DNA of 64,000 nucleotides from Periconia sp. R9002 (taxonomy: Eukaryota > Ascomycota > Dothideomycetes > Pleosporales > Periconiaceae): assembly GCA_023627715.1 (NCBI GenBank), contig JAMAHW010000102.1:1-64000 (forward strand), in the 5' to 3' direction. Made by a program: the position numbers and the translations under genes. The notes beneath the pieces are model-generated. The model did no database searches, had not been told where the DNA came from, and saw nothing but the letters and a program-made list of their open reading frames with translations. Of this stretch, positions 59,888-64,000 are shown piece after piece; within the stretch, counting starts at the first letter, position 1; the number at the start of each line of letters is the position of its first letter.

Positions 59888-60862
59888 CGGTCTAGGCCCG
59901 CTTGGGTGGAGATGGGGCACAGAAAGCGGGAGGAGAGGAGCAGAGGGAGAAGGAGGGGGGAAGGAGCAAGTACTCACATTTATGAGTCGCGGGGGACAAT
60001 TGATTACTTAGTTGGGGTAGATGGTGGGCTTATTTACTTGGACAGTACATGGATCATGATTGCGGGGTGGAGTGGTGTCTGGCCATCTGAATGGGAGCTC
60101 ATTTGCTTGTCGTTCCTCAACCAAAAAAGCCATACCGGACCCCTGCCGCTACCAAACGTCATAGCGCGATAGTTGCGTACATACAATCCCACCGCGTCCA
60201 AATGCACATGTATAGATGAGAATCCTACTGTCTGTCTAAGCTAACAGCCATTTATGGCAGAATCTGTACAGTCTTGTCAGACATCTATTGCACTGCGCAG
60301 TCCTCTTCTCCCTTTATTTTTTTGGTGTACCGTTCATTCCTTGCACAACGATTTCTCCAAGAGCCTAGCACGAGCCGAGGCGACAATGAGGAATCCACCT
60401 GTGCTATTCCCACATCCTAACCAGGCCGTACAAGTCAATCACTTGGTGCTATGCAGGTACCTACCTAGTACTCAGCTATACTTGATGGCTTCCTCTTGCC
60501 AGCCATCTAATCACCAGGTGATTCGCTCCACATGTTGGTTTTGGCATACTTGGAAAATGCCTTATTTCCGACCTTTGCTTACTCAGAGCTCTCCACTCCA
60601 CCCCACGCACTCCCACTCCGCCCTTTAGTTACCCCGCCCAAAGCGGCGCCCTGCGGAGAGCACGGCGTACCTACCTAGGCAGTCATACACATGACTTGCT
60701 CATCTCCCTGACCACCACTCCATCTCCATCTCCGTCTGTCCACCATCTATATCACCACTCCTGCCGCCGCAATGCGCCTTGCGTCGTGAGCCGTTGTCGC
60801 CAGAAGTCCTCTCCTAATCTCACCATGGGAGCTCGCCGCCACCATTCCAACCCTCGGACATC
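59806..60862. promoter_or_regulatory. Divergent promoter region of GBE1 and CLPX
   Basis: About 1 kb. It holds a GA run (59846-59881), purine-rich DNA to about 59970, TACCTA-type motifs near 60460 and 60670, and a CT-rich leader before CLPX. No gene seen. Confidence 0.45.
59846..59881. repeat. (GA)n microsatellite upstream of GBE1
   Basis: An uninterrupted GA run of about 36 bp, 40 bp upstream of the GBE1 ATG, so probably in its leader or core promoter. Confidence 0.85.
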
Positions 60863-62655
60863 ATGACTTCTCGCACCGGCACCCTTCTCCTCGCCCTTTC
60901 CCCTCCGCATCCTCGAGCCGCACGCATCGCTCTCGCCGGCACCGCCCGTCGCGCCTTCTCTCCCACCAGCCACTCCAACTCTCGCTACAATCCCTCCGAC
61001 TTCACCACCCAGGGTTACTCCACTCAAGGTTGGTCCACTTATTACTATCCCGACGAGCCCCTAAAAGGTCCTATAGCAAAAGCGACAACTGCTGTCAACA
61101 ACCACATCACACCTCGGAACCTGAAGGATTTCCTGGATCGTTATGTCGTGGGCCAAGATTATGCCAAAACTGTCATTGCGACTGCAGTTTATAGCCAATA
61201 TTTAAGGCAGAGGTTACAGCAAGAGCAGCCCGAAGAAAGCCATCCTGTTGAAGGTACCGCTACATTTCTACCCATGTAGTTCCCGTCACACTAAGTGAGA
61301 ATGTAAAACAGACGAATGGCCAGGCCACAGCCAGGCATTGCCCAAGAGCCAGATTGAGAAGTCAAATGTCCTCATGCTGGGTCCTACTGGCACAGGCAAA
61401 ACCTTGATGACCAAAACTGTCGCTCGCTGCTTGAACGTGCCCTACAGCGTATCAGACTGCACACCTTTTACTCAGTCCGGCTACATTGGAGAAGATGCCG
61501 AAAGCTGCGTAGCACGGTTGCTTGCAGCTGCAAATTATGATGTCGCTGCGGCGGAATGGGGGATTATCGTATTGGACGAGATTGACAAGATAGCTGGCGT
61601 CAAAGTTGCCCATGGCAAGGACATTGGTGGCGAAGGCGTCCAACAGTCTTTGCTCAAAATCATCGAAGGCACCACACTTCAAATCCAAGCGAAACCCGAG
61701 CGTAGCAATAGCAGCACAAGGGGTTCAGCTGGTCTGTCCTCAAACAGCGGCTTCTGGGATCGAAACAATCCATCGGGGCCCAATTCCATGTCACCGAGTG
61801 GGAAAGGCGAGGTTTTCAATGTCAGAACGGACAACATCCTCTTCATATGCACTGGCGCATTCATTGGCTTGGACAAACTTATCTTGAGCCGTAAAGCCAA
61901 GGGAGGGATGGGCTTCGGTGCCCACGTCAGATCATCCGCCGGTGACGCGGGCAAACATGAGACTATCTTAAGCGATGCAGACGTCGCAAGCTTTAGCAAA
62001 GACATGCCCATTTATATTCCGGTGGAGACGGAGCCAACCACCCGAGGTCACACTGGCACGAACAGCTATAGAGAAGAACACTACAACATACTTAATTATA
62101 TAGAGCCAGCAGACCTACAAAAATACGGCATGATCCCCGAGCTTGTAGGCCGAATACCGAAGACATGCGCGGTCTCTGCATTAGACGAGGAGGCGCTCGT
62201 ACGAGTACTCACTGAGCCAGAAAACAGCCTTATTGAACAGGAGAAAAGGCTCTTCCTCGCAGATGGTATCCAACTGCATTTTACAAGCGCCTCGTTGCGA
62301 GAGATTGCAGCAAAGGCGCTGAAAATGGGTACGGGCGCTCGCGGATTGAAGGCCGTGGTGGAACGACTGCTTCTAAGCTGCAAGTTCGAAACACCAGGTA
62401 TGGTTAAGTTCTTATTGAACGTTCTGGAAGGCGACCCTCTGACACACACCCCCAGGCTCTTCTGTTAAGTACATACTCGTTACTCGAGAGGCTGCTCAGC
62501 TTAAACGCGCCCCCTTACTTTTTGACAAGGGACAATCTCAAACCTTTGAGACAACGTATAAACATGAGGAAGACGAATGGCTTGACGAGCTGCAAGAGAA
62601 GGACTCTGTGGAAAGCTTCTCTCAGTGGCGAGCAGTCAGCGCAGTGGGTGGTTAA
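60863..62655 (+). CDS. MCX1: Mitochondrial ClpX-type AAA+ unfoldase (Mcx1)
   Basis: Join(60863..61253, 61312..62397, 62456..62655), 558 residues; both introns 58 bp, phase 1. An Arg/Ala/Ser-rich presequence ('RTGTLLLALSPPHPRAARIA') targets mitochondria. The AAA+ core has 'LKDFLDRYVVGQDYAKTVIA', Walker A 'GPTGTGKT' (about 154-161), the pore-loop region 'SGYIGEDAES', Walker B 'IIVLDEID' and 'GVQQSLLKIIEGT'. The sensor/arginine part 'IPELVGRIPKTCAVSALDEE' and the C-terminal small domain 'MGTGARGLKAVVERLLLSC' follow. The N-terminal zinc-binding domain of bacterial ClpX is absent, as in other mitochondrial forms. Family members unfold matrix proteins and, where ClpP is lost, act alone. An insert rich in Ser/Asn/Gly lies at about residues 255-290. 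Confidence 0.93.
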
Positions 62656-64000
62656 CGTGTTTGCTTGCACCTCCTGGATATATGTACACCTACATAAATC
62701 ATAACGACCATTGATGCCACACCCCATATACTACCCATGATATATAACTGATATAATTATTATACCTAAGACCCCAAGAGTATCTTAGTAGCGATTAGAA
62801 TACAGTGTTGGGAGGTGGTGCAGTCTGTCAGAGTTAGCATAACATGAACTTCATACCTAGCCTTACCGTTCGTTGCCTATGAATTTATCACTCATGTGAA
62901 TGTCGATGTATCCCGCACGCACATAATCTTATCAAGCATCTGTAGCATACATATGTATATATAAAACAAATATACATTCCTAAATAGTAAAATTAGAGAA
63001 AAATAAAACTACAGTAATATTTTCCTAGTATCCTACTTACATATAAGAGAATTATAATTTGAAGGGGGAAAAGTACTCGAAGCGTTACATGTGAAGCAGT
63101 CAGTAAGTGTTGTGAGTGCGGGCTATTTCCATACCTGGGTGCCACTCAAGAAGTGACGTAAAGATTCACCTGTACCTGAAGAGGAGGGGTGATGGGGTTG
63201 ATCCTTCTCCTTTTGTTCCTTCCTATCTGTCCGGCATCCTTGCAATCGACGCACAGGATCGGACCGGGTTAGGTAGAGAAAGGGAACTGCATGTAAGTAT
63301 GCCCAAGCACCACCCCACCGAGCAACACGGCCAGAAAAGAATAGAGTGTTGTGTATCTTTGCCCTCGAATCACTTTTCTCCCTATCATCCTTCATGTCAG
63401 CACGGCATGCGAATTCGCCTTTCTTTCGTTGGGCGAGGCATGCCGCACACAGTTCATCCGATCCGACTCCCGCCGGCATCTGTCAGATAATACCCGATTC
63501 AAAAGGCGGCGGCGGCGTTTGAAAGGGAAAAAAAAATGGGAAAGGGACCTGTCTCGCCCCTGCATGTGTGCGTGCATGTTGCGGTTAATAGATTGTTTTG
63601 TAGATTACTTCCGCTCGGCCTAACTAACCCACCTGCATTGCGGCTCGTTGAGTCGGGAAGAGCGAGAAACGTCAGGACGGTTGGAAGAAAATCTTCAGAA
63701 CTGGCTTGCTTCTCGTCTCTGATTCGGTGGGGAGAGCCGTTACCGTTTGACAGGGGTGTGCAGAACTTGACCGGCATGAGAAGGGGGGTAGGGGGAGGGG
63801 GGACAGCGGGCATATGGGTTAACCACACCTGCATGATGATATTGAAAAAGAACGCTGGAGATAAGAACGTGCGTGTAGTACGATGCCAGATCTCATGTGA
63901 TAACGATACGAAGAGAGAGAATGATGGGATAATAGAGAGAGCAAATATGTTGACCGGTCATGGGTGAGCGAGCACTTGTCTTCATCTTCCGAAATCGGTC
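62656..64000. other. Gene-free right end
   Basis: About 1.3 kb. The part 62700-63060 is AT-rich. Frames on both strands at 63116-63490 and 63499-63967 mirror each other and show no motifs. No gene called; a promoter for a gene beyond the window is possible. Confidence 0.4.

Noticed and set aside
63116..63967. Frames on both strands at the right end
   Set aside because: They mirror each other and lack motifs, splice logic or codon bias.

Overview
The window is nuclear DNA from a filamentous ascomycete (Pezizomycotina). Genes are split by short introns, mostly 47-75 bp with GT...AG ends. Several products follow filamentous-fungal versions of their families: a PREG/Pho80-type cyclin, an Apc15 with the long acidic tail, a Tom5, the nuo-20.8 complex I subunit and a multi-LysM secreted protein. 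I cannot place the species more precisely. I spliced the gene models by hand from reading frame, splice signals and family motifs. I found no tRNA, rRNA or CRISPR.

Layout. 1-3.9 kb: tandem repeat, then the wreck of a LysM-protein gene whose splice sites and frame are intact but which carries nine or ten TAA/TAG codons, with AT-rich flanks. 3.9-7.4 kb: divergent pair PCF11 / IWS1, both RNA polymerase II factors. 9.8-13.3 kb: large uncharacterised beta-propeller-like protein. 14.6-16.7 kb: amino-acid permease. 17.6-18.7 kb: APC15. 20.3-22.7 kb: divergent pair NDUFA8 (complex I) / NUP57. 23.2-25.9 kb: TOM5 and COX5. 28.1-29.4 kb: GAPDH. 31.4-34.2 kb: class II histone deacetylase HDA1 with its Arb2 tail. 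36.3-37.6 kb: cupredoxin-like membrane protein. 38.9-40.2 kb: PHO85-type cyclin. 41.7-44.1 kb: unknown conserved-looking protein. 46.0-49.4 kb: armadillo protein of the GID5/VID28/ARMC8 type. 50.9-53.2 kb: ATP synthase beta, ten exons. 57.4-59.8 kb: glycogen branching enzyme. 60.9-62.7 kb: mitochondrial ClpX.

Most of this is housekeeping; five genes (NDUFA8, TOM5, COX5, ATP2, CLPX) serve mitochondria. The unusual material lies at the left end and between 44 and 57 kb, where two families of short dispersed repeats sit in gene-poor or decayed DNA. One family has a copy that overlaps the introns and a 16-nt microexon of ATP2. The branching-enzyme gene appears to use three GC-AG introns out of five. 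The LysM pseudogene looks like the product of repeat-induced point mutation (RIP)-type C-to-T change rather than of indels.
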